64,000 nt of DNA from assembly GCF_019925205.1 (NCBI RefSeq), contig NC_083562.1:15376001-15440000 (forward strand), read 5' to 3'. This DNA comes from Metopolophium dirhodum. Taxonomy: Eukaryota; Arthropoda; Insecta; Hemiptera; Aphididae. This document shows positions 51,165-63,600 of the stretch, piece after piece (the stretch's first letter is position 1; each line of letters begins with the position of its first letter). Made by a program: the position numbers and the translations under genes. A model generated the notes under the pieces. That model had not been told where the DNA came from, searched no databases, and saw nothing but the letters and a program-made list of their open reading frames with translations.

Positions 51165-51310
51165 AGTGGCGTACACAGATATTTCCATTGGGTGAGGGGG
51201 AAGGTATGTTTGAAAAATATATAATTTATATGGTTATAATTATAAAAATATTTTCTCGTTTATTATTCATATCAAAAAAACCTGGGAGAGTTGAACCCCC
51301 TTCACTATCA
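51165..51310. mobile_element. DNA-transposon remnant with CAGTGGCGTA terminus
   Basis: It starts CAGTGGCGTACACAG, then GGGTGAGGGGGAAGG. A C-rich counterpart (GAACCCCCTTCAC) lies near 51293-51305. The start shares CAGTGGCGTA with the remnant at 30904. It is non-coding and the right boundary is approximate. Confidence 0.35.
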
Positions 51311-52512
51311 TAGTATTATAAAATATACCATATTATAATAATATACATAATATGACACTGCTCGAATTATAGTAGGTACTTCTGATAATATTTAAATTGT
51401 AATGTACCTCAACTACTTTTGGAACAGTTGATCTTATTAATTATTTTGTATTTAATTATTTTCTAAATATTGTTTTATCTAAATAATGTATACTATCTGA
51501 TCTCAGACAATAGCGTCTAAAACTTAAACCTGGATTTGTATGTTGTTAGTAACCCATAGTCATATTATATAATTTAATAACTGATAATAAAATGAAAAAA
51601 TAGGTTTATTAATTTGACTACACGTGATAAGGTTAACTATAGTGTCAACAAAATGATCAGTATTATGAAATCAACGTGATATCGACAATCGGGTACCTAA
51701 TTTATTCACTATTCTGAATTGTTTTAAATGCTTTGACTGTAATACACTATAATACTAGAGAGTCTATATTAGCTTATATAGGCTCACTTACTAATACTTC
51801 AAGAATACATGATAAGGTAAATAATATTGGTAATATTTATATTTTATTTAAATATAGTTATCTTATATGTGTTTATATTGCATCACATAGACGTATTTAC
51901 ATATAACCGTTGTCATAACTGTATGTCAATCCGTTTGGTTGGTCTTAAATATGCAAGTAAAAAGTTATTTGTAGCACTTGTTTAGGTATAGTTGCACTGT
52001 GGAGGTGTAATATCCAGATACCAAACATGAATCAAAATATCAAGATGAATGTCAAATGCAATAGGTATATACTATGTAGTATATTATAGGTGTATTTTTA
52101 ATAAAAATCATACATTATATAAGATTAATGTAAAATGCTTAAAAAAACTAGTGTAAACTGGAAATGCAGGGCCTCCCATATAGTTTATCAATCGCCGTAT
52201 TATTCCAAGGTAAAAAAGTCAGAAGTTTTTTTTTTGTAATTAAAAATTGCAATGACAAAATAATTTCTATAGTGCTATCAATAGTTATTCAACAGCTAAT
52301 TAATGAATATATCTTTCTTTTTTTTATTAACTTCTAGAATACAACTATTATAGCTCACCAATTAGAGTCCTTAATACAAACAAAAGAATAATACAACGTT
52401 AATATAGAATACATTAATAAAATAGTGCTTTAAATAATTAATATAGATCGGAAACCTATTAAACCTATATCTTATATCCATTAAAATAATAACATTATAT
52501 TATAATCAACAG

Positions 52513-52520
52513 TGTACTAG
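52513..52520. repeat. SINE target-site duplication, left copy
   Basis: TGTACTAG directly adjoins the poly(T) of the SINE. The same 8 bp recur at 52787-52794 directly after its other end. Confidence 0.75.
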
Positions 52521-52786
52521 TTTTTTTTTTTTTTAGGGTTAAGGCTTCGACTATTAGGTCATTAGTCTTTGGTACTGTTTATTTGTTTACACGTGTGTGT
52601 TTGTTTTGGCAGAATTTTTGATTTGGGCACCCGTAGGTATCTGCCATACCCGGGTGGGGGATGGTGGCACTTGTTCTCGGGACACCGTGACTTGCCCGAA
52701 GAAAAATGCCACCCGCGACCGAGGTATCGAACTCGGGTCGGCTACGTTGCAGCCGACGCCTTAGTCTGCTCGGCCACTCCGTCCCT
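52521..52786 (-). mobile_element. Complete tRNA-derived SINE
   Basis: The element lies on the minus strand. The head (from about 52786 downward) reads tRNA-like: A-box TGGCCGAGCAGAC (52776-52764), a 7-bp hairpin GTCGGCT/AGCCGAC in the anticodon-arm position, and B-box GTTCGATACC (52732-52723) within a T-arm-like stem. The D-arm region resembles tRNA-Leu or tRNA-Ser. A tRNA-unrelated body of about 160 nt follows, ending in poly(A) (poly(T) at 52521-52534). Perfect 8-bp direct repeats TGTACTAG flank it. This is a full-length copy mobilised by a LINE reverse transcriptase and transcribed by RNA polymerase III. A 81-codon frame crossing it on the plus strand is incidental. Confidence 0.88.
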
Positions 52787-52794
52787 TGTACTAG
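52787..52794. repeat. SINE target-site duplication, right copy
   Basis: TGTACTAG, identical to 52513-52520. Confidence 0.75.
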
Positions 52795-53539
52795 TATCTT
52801 GGGTCATTTTGTAATTGTTTTGTTCGATTCTAAATAAAATTGTATTTATAGCTTTTTAAAATTACATTTTATTTCATTTATTTGTCAATTTAAAAGTACA
52901 GAAGATACCTTTTTTTAAACATAACGTCTAATTTTAATACAAAAAAAAAGTAGTAGGTATACCTATAAAATTATAAAATATATAATGTTTTAGTATTGTG
53001 TTTGAGTGCATAACTCATAATATTATGAATAAATAAAATAATTATGAATACCCCTTGCTTCTTATCTAATAGATACACTATGGTTAACATTTTGGTTAAC
53101 CTAAATAAAGTGAATATACGAATACGATGGTCGATGACGTTGGGAATTCGCTTGGTAAAACGAATAGATATAGAGATATTATAGTATGCTTTAATAAAAC
53201 AAAATAAAGTAGGTATAAATATTTAAGGCATACATGAGGTCAGTGTACGCATAAAATGTACAATATGTATTATTTAGCCTCTTTTTACTTATAATTGTAT
53301 ATTTTGTCATAGTAATCAATAACGATCAAATATCTATGTTAATAACACGTCCTATTTCAATGGTATTATAGTTTCTGTACGACTAAGTACTAATTTACTT
53401 ATACACTAGGTATATTATTCTTATTGATAAACAGTGTATTTTACTAACACACTAACTCAGCGTTTGGAGGTATACAAAAAATATATAACTATTAAGGGCC
53501 GGAATTTTATGTAAAAATTATTGTTAAATATACACATAT

Positions 53540-53690
53540 TTATGCACTTAAAAATTAAAAACTGTGACTAAGGATTTTTAATATTTTACAAATATCATTG
53601 TAACAATATAGTAGGAGCCTTGTATTAAATTTTCAAGCTTTTTTACCCAACAAATAAAATTTTATTGATATGTGTAAAAAAAAAACTAAA
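53540..53690 (+). repeat. Extra partial unit of the interspersed repeat family
   Basis: AAAAACTGTGACTAAGGATT through TTTTACCCAACAAATAAAAT duplicates a block found inside copies 2 and 3. It abuts the left end of copy 3, so one copy inserted into or recombined with another. Confidence 0.65.
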
Positions 53691-55080
53691 AAAAGGTGGG
53701 TAAGTGGATGTTGCTCTGCTGTACAGTAGGTTACAAGGGGGCCACTGTAATGGATGGTGTTAAATTTGAATTCAATGATATAATATCATTGTATAAGAAA
53801 AATGATTCTGAGCGAAAACAGTCAATCAGCCTAAGATATTACCAAGTATATTTGATGATATTATTGTAAATAAAGTAATTTATATAAAACCTATTTACGT
53901 GGAGCCTTGTTTTAAATTTTCAATCCTTAGCTACAAAAGTTGAACATTTTATAGATTTTTAACTACAAAATAATTATTACATTTTAAATTTGATAAATTT
54001 TGTCAAAATTTGAACTTTAAATGCTTATAAAAAAAAATTGTGCCTATGTATTTTTAATATTTTTCAACTGATATTAGAACGATATATCAGGAGCCTTATA
54101 TTAAATTTCAACGCTTTTTTACCCAACAAATAAAATTTTATTGATATTTATAGAAAAAAAAAACTAAAAAAATTGAAAACTGACAATGTTCGTAAACAGC
54201 TCAAAAAGAGTCAAATTATTTTCAAAATTTTATAATGTATAGAAAATGCTAATACAAACACTCAGTGAAATTTTCAAGTATCTACAGTCATACGTTTTTT
54301 AATTACAACAAAATAAGAAAATCGTTATATGAGATATCGAGTGAATAGCAAATGTTGTAAAAATATGAATTTCAAACGCTCATAAAAATTTAATTTGACT
54401 TTCTTGTAGACATTTTTTTTTATTAAGATAGACAAACTTTAGGATGATCTTGTATTACATTTTCAAATCTTAGATTTAAAAAGAAAAATTTTTATGAATT
54501 CTTAACTCAAAATAATTTATACTTATAAATAAAAACTGTGACTAAGGATTTTTAATTTTTTTCATCTGCCTTTGAAACAATCACCTAGGAGCCTTCTATT
54601 AAATTTTCAAGCTTTTTTACCCAACAGATAAAATTGTATTGATATTTATAGAAAAAAAAACTACAAAAAATGGAAACTGAAAATGTCCGTATTCGGACTC
54701 AAAATAAGTCAAAATATTTGGAAAATGTTATGGTGTATAGAAAATACTAATATAAACATTCAGTCAAAATTTCATGTCCCTACGGTCATTTGTTTCTCTA
54801 TTGCACCAAAAACCAAAATCGATTTTATCGAAAACAAATTTTGCGTAAAAATTCCCGTTTTCCCTTAATTTTTCTTTTGTTTTTCACGTCGCGTTTGAAA
54901 ACTGAGAAATTACTATTGACCCCCTCAAAGTACCAACAAGATTCACTTTCCTATCAGAAAAGTTACTGTTGAAGAAAATCCAAGCACTTTTACTGTCCTA
55001 AAAGGTGATGACAGACACAAAAAAAAAACACACATCATTGTAAAATCAATACATTCATTGCTTCGCTCAGAATCTAAAAA
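53691..55080 (+). repeat. Interspersed repeat family, copy 3 (longest)
   Basis: It begins AAAAGGTGGGTAAGTGGATG and ends CTTCGCTCAGAATCTAAAA, and is about 1.39 kb. It contains two rounds of the block ending TTTTACCCAACA..ATAAAATTTTATTGATA, so internal tandem duplication explains its length. Short frames at 54683-54972 (+) and 54943-55125 (-) are repeat-derived. Confidence 0.75.
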
Positions 55081-55790
55081 TATGCAAAAAAAAATCTGTG
55101 GTGCGTGATAAAAATAACTAAACATCTTAAAAAATTTACGAAATATATTATTTGAAAAAAAAAATACAATTGAAATATTTGTATACTTCTGCTTACAAAT
55201 CTGTATTTAAATGCAAAATTAATGGAAAATGAAAAATATAAGTAATATGTATTTCGCAATAACGAGTAGGTACCATTGTACCAATATGAATTTACGAAAT
55301 GGGATTTTATATTTTCAAATCGTAAATGTTTGCGATTGTCCTGTAGCATAGATTTATATTTTGGGACAGGCAGCACACTCGCCACACTCACTTTGCCTCG
55401 TCGATGATCACAGCGAGAAATTAAATTAAAAATATAAATACATTTTGTGAATCAAATCAAAAAATCAAAAAAAATCATTGACTATCTATAAAAAAAATTC
55501 AACTTTTATACAATTATAATATAGAAATATGCAATTTATAGTGATTTTTACTCAAATATGGAAAAATAAGCAAAAAAAAATATTAACCATAGGTAGAATC
55601 TACACATTAAAAAACGTCAACATTTCGAATCCAAATAATTCTAGATGAATTTTAGAAGAATATGCATTTGTATAGAAATCCGGGCTTTAATAATTATTAA
55701 TTAATGTAGAAATTATGCATTTCACGAGGTATTTTGTTGGTTAAATAGATATTGACGTTATTGAAAAAAAAATCTCTTTCCTGCCATTTG
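55081..55790. other. AT-rich non-coding DNA
   Basis: No gene is supported. Minus-strand frames here are Phe/Tyr/Ile-rich. Confidence 0.45.
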
Positions 55791-55820
55791 TAATAGCGCA
55801 ACCGTGCGTAGTAGTCTAAA

Positions 55821-56144
55821 ATGGTCCTGTTTTTGATGACAGGAGTCCCAGTCTTTATTTTTATGCTACACAGCTTCGCTATAACTGACAACAAAAATCC
55901 CGATTTCCTGGTGGGCCTGTCCACCCCATGCATCTACCCGTCAGATTACCCACGTGAAACCTACGCGTTTCTGGTTTCTCGAACTTTTCTGGTTCGACGG
56001 GCGTTGTCACGCGGATATCCACGTATGACCCTGCCAGCTTCCGGCGCAGACAGCTCGCAATGTAACGCCCTTACGTTCGAGTTCTCATACTGTTATCACA
56101 TCGGCAGTTCTTTGGGATCACAGATATATACAATAGAGACATAG
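55821..56144 (+). other. 107-codon frame with signal-peptide-like start in a GC-elevated block
   Basis: An ATG opens MVLFLMTGVPVFIFMLHSFA followed by ITDNKNPDFL and about 80 more residues with three Cys. The start resembles a signal peptide. However, the block 55790-56150 looks like an isolated GC-elevated island, the composition is undistinguished, and an AATAAA lies on the opposite strand inside it. A decayed repeat or transposon fragment is as likely as a small secreted protein. Confidence 0.25.
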
Positions 56145-56234
56145 GTATCTATGCTCGGGATAGAACTTTTTAGTCTCATGATACCGCTATTCCCTTGGTA
56201 GATCCTCCATTATTTATAAACAATACTATAACAT

Positions 56235-56258
56235 TAATAATAATAATAATAATAATAC
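56235..56258. repeat. (AAT)n microsatellite
   Basis: About eight AAT units. Confidence 0.8.
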
Positions 56259-56469
56259 AATTATAATAAATTGTGCAATAATTCTGCTTGATAATTTCTT
56301 TTAAATAAATAATAGTTACATCGAGTCATTGAGGTGGAAAACATGTTCGTATTGCTGCAGTATGGGTACGTATATTGCGTCATGTATTTTGCCACTATCG
56401 GTTCAAACGAAGTGTCCTCACGTCAAATTATATTGCTTCGTCGATTAAATACGTAGCTGTTCCATTACA

Positions 56470-56637
56470 CTAATATAATTTGTAGTTCCATTTACCATTG
56501 AAATCTGTCATCGCATTTGGCTTGTTCGTCTCAGCAGGCACCAACGTTGTACTCGCTTCGTCAAACATACCTCCGCTTTTCTGTTGTTCGACGGTGTTCT
56601 GCAATAACACTTCGACAACTCGGGACAGTGTCCATAC
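56470..56637 (-). CDS. Candidate terminal exon of an unidentified minus-strand gene
   Basis: After an acceptor (AATTGGCTTGCAG) the frame reads VWTLSRVVEVLLQNTVEQQK, then SGGMFDEASTTLVPAETN and a final K-W-N-Y-K-L-Y before TAG at 56470. Codons such as GAC GAA GCG AGT ACA ACG look coding. The frame is also open upstream to about 56820, where it would add a hydrophobic membrane-like stretch (FNCVFVLIIG). The plus strand offers a rival frame with a signal-like start (56498-56863). I do not recognise either product. Confidence 0.35.
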   Translation of the reverse strand, partial: VWTLSRVVEVLLQNTVEQQKSGGMFDEASTTLVPAETNKPNAMTDFNGKWNYKLY

Positions 56638-56863
56638 CTGCAAGCCAATTATCAGAACGAATACGCAATTAAAAATTGACCAACAATTGAACAATAGACG
56701 AAAAAATCGGGCAATCATGGGGATGATTTTGCAAACAGGTAAAAACAATGGTTTAGTCCAGTTTGTTTTTTTCAATTTGTTATGTATCGACACAGCTATG
56801 TTCTGTGCAGCCACTGCCAACCAGATATATGTTATGAATTTTGTTGTTTATCTTGTAAATTAG

Positions 56864-59800
56864 TAATTACCTCTACTTATTTTTGATTAAAATTATCTAT
56901 TGATATATGTAACACAATTAAATAATCAAATGCAATATTTCCTGTATTGTATAATATTCATTAAAATCTATAACTATAAAATGTAAACCTATCTACAAAA
57001 TCAAACATCAGATTATAGTATAATTGTTTGAGTCACGTACAAAATATCTAAAACAACTATACAGTTGCTTCAATATATTTTTAAAAATTTGAATAAAGAA
57101 ATAAAAAAATAACTCAAAATAATAATAATTATTAAATATTTGAAGTTTGAACAGTTATATTATTTTTAAAATATAAATTATTGAAAAAAGTATATCTGCA
57201 TAACTGTGTAACTTGATAAGAAAATATTTAAAATATTAATTCTCTTTTGTCTAGATAATTAGTGTTGTATATTTTATCGTTATATAGAATTTATGTTTTA
57301 ATTATTATACTTTATCTATACCTGGATAAACTATCCAAACTATATTTCCAACTATCGTAAATACGTATCTTATTGGTTATAAATTATAATATATATAGTT
57401 ATACTTGCACATTCCTTATAAGATGCTCCATACTAAATATAATAAATTAATACGTCGTATTGTCTTCGTGAGAATTAATTATCCACGGATAACTTGTTAT
57501 TTTCGAAAAACCTTAAACTGAAAATTATAGCCTAAGTTTCGATTAACAATTTATCTTATTTTTTACAACTGGTTATAATAATATGAGTTATGACTTATGA
57601 ATGCATATTCAACTAAAACGATTTTCATTTTGTCTTCGGAGTTACTTATAATACTAATTCCCAACAGTTTCAAATTATATACTTAGATCCCTTTTATCAC
57701 GGTTTTAAACCAAAATCCGGTACCTATTATCTTGTAATGGATAATCTGAATACGGATACTCTAAGTACCTATAGTAATAAATAATAAAATCAGCATGTTG
57801 ATTTTTAAAAACCAAATTTTTGTGAAAGGGAAGAAAATAAAATATAGAGATGTCAAAACATATGTATAACTTATACAATTTTAATGTAGCAGAAAGCTGA
57901 TAATTGTACACGATAAGAAAAAATTATCGTCAAGATGATTCAGTTTTATAAATGGTTAGCAACAAATCGGATAAAAATTATACTCCTAATTCCTATACTT
58001 ATATAAACCGTTCTTTAAAATTGACTTCAAAATGGGAAACAATGACAGTTCACAGTAGTAAGTCGTTAACACACGGAATAACGATGTGCGAAAAGTGACA
58101 TATTATATTATATAACTCGAGGACGATAATAATATAATATCATATTATTATACTTTTGAAATATCCTATACCACGCAAGACCCAAACGCCACTTGTAGGT
58201 AGTAGGTACCTGTATATTATATTATATAATATTTATATGTTATTGTGGAAGAGAACGGTTATACCAACCCGAATGAAAGAAAATAGAAATTTAAGATTTA
58301 ATAAATTATTGATATTACGATGATTTCATATAATAATATTATATTATAATAGTGTGTACCTATATACTGTACCTACATTATAATAATATAATATATTATT
58401 GTGCACGCAGCTAGATGGCTACCGATTGTATCATTAGTGTTAAATAAAATAACCAGCCAACAGTTACGTGATGAACCCTAGAAATGTATTTGTTTTTTTT
58501 TTTGGTGGACGAATTTATAGTCAATTACATATTATGATATTTTATTTTTGCTAAATTATTGACGACGTTCTATAACGAAAATTCTAATTTAGCACACAGC
58601 GTTAAATTATGTATTATGTAGTAGGGGGTAGTGGGTGGGTCATTTTTCAAATACTTTGCTTAGGGTTTGAAATATGCTCGCCAAGCCACTGCCAGCCAAA
58701 TAAGCCAATAAAATATAATCTATATTCTGTCTGCAAAGTTAATTACTGCGAGATTTAGACAGATTATAGTAAGTAGTATACCTATAGTGTTTACTGTTTA
58801 TATCTTACGAAACGGATTCTTGACAAGTCGCTTCACTGGCAAACGAGAGTCATTACTGTTATTTTGATATTGCGTTATATACTTTGTATATTATAACATC
58901 AGTCATCATATTGCTATTATTGTTATCGCACGTTCACAAACACGTGATTTCCAAACACCTGTGTCTAGTGTTCGTGTGTGCCAGCACCAGTCTAGAAAAT
59001 AAAGCACGTTGCACTCGGCAGTCGACACTTACATTATAAGTTTTGAACATCCCTCTATATGCTTTAATTCTGAAAATGTACCGTTCTTGGGAAAATATTA
59101 TATAGCATTAAATATAATTTCGATCGTCTTACCTAACATTAATTGTTATAAATTTTCATCCAGGATCCCTTACTCATTATGTTCGGTTTAATACGAAACA
59201 GTATAGGTATTGAGCATTTTTTAAGCATATTTTTGAAACTAGTGGTAGTATAGTTGTTATATCTGAAAAGAAAAGAATTTAAGAATGTTTGTGTGAACTA
59301 TTATATTATAATTTATTGATATAAAATTACATGTTTGATGCATGTTTCAAAAAATTTGAAAAATACTTATTATTATTAATTACTACGTGTATACCATAAC
59401 ACTATACAATGAAAGTACATAATTTATTGTTTCAATATAATATTAAAATGGTCATGTTATTCTCCGAGAACGTGATTGCAATAAAAATATATTGAAAAAA
59501 GGCAGTTGTAAATGAAAAGCGCTGGAAATTTAAAACAAAAATTTCAAAATGTACCTTTATAGTTATAACAAAACACTGAATTAACGTTGTAAAACGTTGC
59601 GGGCACACTGAATGTTGATCGATTAAATTAATCAAACGAAACATTATATTAAATTAAAGTAGGTAGGTAGGTACCGTACCTACGTAAATTAATAAGGGGA
59701 AACATACTCGTCTCCTAATCTATAATAACTTCGACACGCCTCTCTAACAAACCTCAGCTCTTGCTAGCCTACGGCTCTTTATAATATTATACAGTTTATG

Positions 59801-60160
59801 TTTATCGTCTCTAACTTTTAAGTCTCTTGTAGGTGGAGGAATATTATAACGACTGCTGTTTATTAGTTTGTCGCGTTTTCACTGTTATTTTGACTTCCGA
59901 CGAGCACATTTTGTACGGATTACACATTATAATATACAAGGCGTTAACGCATTTTATCTTGTGTATATATAATTTATTTATTGATTTTCCCTGGGGTTAA
60001 ACGTAATAAAATAATTATTAAAAATACTTATAGTTGGTAAAAAATTTAATCTGTACGAATTTGTACAACTAACGAAATGTTGGCAAAATCTCTTTCAACT
60101 GTAAAACATTTTTTATTACAACTCAATAACTAAAATCCTTAGAATAACATCGTTTTAAGT
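56864..60160. other. AT-rich non-coding DNA
   Basis: No gene is supported. It contains AGGTACCT at 58204-58211 and a 17-bp palindrome GTAGGTACCGTACCTAC at 59667-59683. Confidence 0.45.
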
Positions 60161-60169
60161 TTTAACGTT

Positions 60170-60690
60170 ATATTTTAGATTCAGGGGGAAGAAAATTAAT
60201 CGGGAAAAAAAATAAATTAAGGAAAAACGAGAATATTTAAGCAAGACCTTTTTTCAACAAAATCGATTTTGTTTTTTTATATTTTTACCAGCAAAATATT
60301 CATGTTTGCATTGACTAGATAAATAATTATGAAATATTTTTCAATTTATTTTGGCCATTTTTGTAATATTAATTGATATATTTTGATATCGAATTTTTCT
60401 TTTTACTTTAACTTTAACTTTCTACTTATTAGTTTATTCTAGATTGTGTATGATTTAATTTTTATTTGTGAGTAAAAAAGCTTGAATATTAAATACAAGG
60501 TTCCTCACACGTTTCTCATGTACAAATAAAAAAAACATTGAAAATGCTTAGTCACAGTATTTTTTTATAAGCGTTTGTTCAGAATTATTCAAAATTCATC
60601 AAAATCATGAATACAATTATAATTTTACTTTCATGCAACGTTGCCAAATAAAAATTTTTCCGGCTATCCAAATTAAATCATACTATTTTC
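60170..60690 (-). repeat. Decayed inverted copy of the interspersed repeat family
   Basis: Read on the minus strand it shows the family's blocks with heavy divergence: AACCTTGTATTTAATATTCA and AAGCTTTTTTAC (60479-60510), AAAATCGATTTTG (about 60261-60273) and a terminal GAATCTAAAATA (about 60172-60183). Block order and spacing match copies 1-3. It is older than they are. Confidence 0.5.
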
Positions 60691-63600
60691 ACTTGGGACA
60701 ATCTTAGCGGCGCGAAGTGAGTTGAATCAAATAAATAAGATTTGGAGACGTAATATGTTGAAACTGGTTGTACATTTCTACGTATTGTATATGGGCTGAG
60801 ACGCCATCACCAAATCCTAGGTAAATATTTACTAAAGAAAGACCTAAAAAAAATACCACGATATCCGATATATCGCTGGCACATCGTCATTGCGTGATTT
60901 TCAAATTTATCGGTCTCTGCGTTAGAAGGCTCATTAGCAATTCTCAATTCAATCAGACGATAATCGTATTCGAATATCTACACACGGAAAAATGACTGTC
61001 AATCATAACATCAACGCAATAAATGTTGTACTACTCGAGAAAAAATAATTGATGGCATAATAAACTGCAGTTTTGAGGACTGTCCGGCGTATTTTTTCCA
61101 CTTAGATTTCCTTCAATAATCTTAAATATTGTTCACTTTGTAAATTTCGCTTTGTTTCTTTAAATTCTTAAACAGATTTAAAGGCTAAAAAATCGTTAAG
61201 ACATGTATTTTCAACAAAAGACCCGTTAGTCATTTATACAGAGTATATAAATCAATATAATATAGACCTGCAATATAATCGCTACACGTTTATTATATTA
61301 TGTTCCAAGAAATATTTAAACCATTAAACACTAAACGAGACGAAAACTGCTAAATAAATCATAAAATAACGCAATCACCGGTTGATACGGCCAGGATAGG
61401 TATAACAACTTTACAAGAAATGTGTTGAACGTGCGATTGTCAATATAGTCAAATAGTTTACACAAAATAATGTTTAAAATAAATTCAAAATTGTATTTTA
61501 CATATAAAGCTGCATGTCAAAAAATATTGTTTGAAAACATTTCGGGGGAGATTTGAACTCTTAAACCCCAATATTTAATACGTGCCTTATAGACAATTCA
61601 TTGTTTTCATCAAATAAAGTGTAATCTTATTCTGAAAATTTGTATAAAGAAATGTACCTAATATTAACATTATTAAAAATATATACGAGGTTATAATATT
61701 GTATATAGTAGGTACTATATTTTTTTTCTTTAAAGGAAAATCAATAATAAACTGCACTATAATTATGCATCATGCTTAACAAGGTCATAAATGAAAATTG
61801 AAAAATTGTTAAAAAATAAATGACCTTAAACATGTTAGTCTTAGAAAATAAAACCTGCTTAATACTTAATGATAAACTAAAATATTTGTTAAACGTGTTT
61901 ACATATATTAATTATAATAGTAAGTATCTACCAAATATGTTTTTGTATCATACCGACATCATTGACGTAGTCATTGTAATAGTATATACTATAAATTATA
62001 ATATTATATTATTCAAGGTGTTGTGATATTTGTATTATTGACGTAAGACTATTTAATATACTATTTAATCATTACCAATTTTCCACAGAAACATGCGAAA
62101 CCTATTTACTGCGTAAAAAACCACTGGAATTTGACTTGCTCGCTCTTTATCGTTTAAACTTATCGAAACCTTGCGTAAACGTGTAACAAGAATTGATTCT
62201 AATATCGTTAGAAAAATATAAAAACAAATAAGTATCCGTTTCCTATCGAATAAATACAAAGAAAATTTGTATTTGTGCTCGATACAAGTATAATAATAGA
62301 GGTACCTATATAGCTGTTATAATAATTATTATTATAAATACACCTACAGTCAACACTGCAATAATTGGTTTTCCAGTAGATACCCGTTTCCCTCTGGCGG
62401 CTGGCAGTTGGTCGCATATATTAAAACGCTCAGTCACTCAAAACAATATAAATATTATAATGAGCAGAGCAGAACGGATATTTAAATTATAGACGCTGTG
62501 TGTATTTTCGTCTCCAAAAAGGGCGTGGACTCTCCGAGCTTCTTGACATCTTGCCCGAGACTCGATAACTATACACATAAAAACGTATTTTATAATTTTC
62601 TAATAATATAATAATATATTCAAATCCAACGACGCACGCACGTAGTGCATTTACCGAACCAAAAACATCCATATACGCACGGGCACGGCCTTAGAGGTGT
62701 CTAATGTTTTCCCGGTCCCGGTGTATAACCGTATGGTTGTAAACTTGTTATAATATACACTCGCTTTGGTCTGGTAATTTCATTAGACTTGAAGCTGGAC
62801 GATCAACGATCCATTGGTTTTCAAAATTATTTAACTATCTGTTGTACAACATAAACAAATGCAATATAAAATATGTACCGAACGATTTGCGAGGTAGATT
62901 GTACCTACCGTCGAAATATTGAACCCGACAATTAATGAAAAATAGCAAGAGAGAAGTTTCAGACACCTGTATATTTTTTTATTGACGTAGATATAAAAGC
63001 TATTAAATGTGAATTTATATTTTTCAATCAAAGAACAAAAATGTAAACAATTTATTTAAACCAATAAAAGGTTTCATTAAAGGAAATAAGGAATGTTCTA
63101 GGCATAATAGGTAATATTATAAGTGCATAAAAACTCAATACGTGTGACACTTAAACACTAACATTTTAAACTTTAATTATAATAACTTATAAGTAACTAA
63201 CATTGAATAAATACATTTTAAAGAACGCAATATATAAAAATAAAAAGACTATTCTTCAAATTTATTTATGAAAATCAACTAGAACTTAGAAGCCAATAAT
63301 ATCTCATAGTCTTGTCGTCAGTCTGATCGATGTATTAAAGTGAAAAGAATTCTAAATACAGATTTTAATTCAGCGAGATCAGTCAGGACAACAGGTCACA
63401 TTTTTGAATTTTTTTTCTAGGTTCCTAATGTCTATAAAATATGTGGACATTTTTTGAATGTAATTTTTCATTTAAAAAATAATAAAAATAAATTGGAAAA
63501 AGTGACCTGGTCGATCCCATATACACTTAGTTCTAAATAATTGAAATCGACTTTCCAATTCGTATCGTTTTACTACATCGATTGGACTGATCTTTTTGAC

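Noticed and set aside
52690..52786. A tRNA-Leu/Ser gene on the minus strand
   Set aside because: A and B boxes are present, but the segment continues into a body and poly(A) with flanking duplications, so it is a SINE head.
54683..55125. Short frames ending near the repeat copy 3 terminus
   Set aside because: Related sequence recurs in the other repeat copies without an intact common frame, so these are repeat-derived.
62487..62672. Minus-strand frame in a slightly GC-richer segment
   Set aside because: Two different frames look equally plausible, the acceptor is poor and no product is recognisable.
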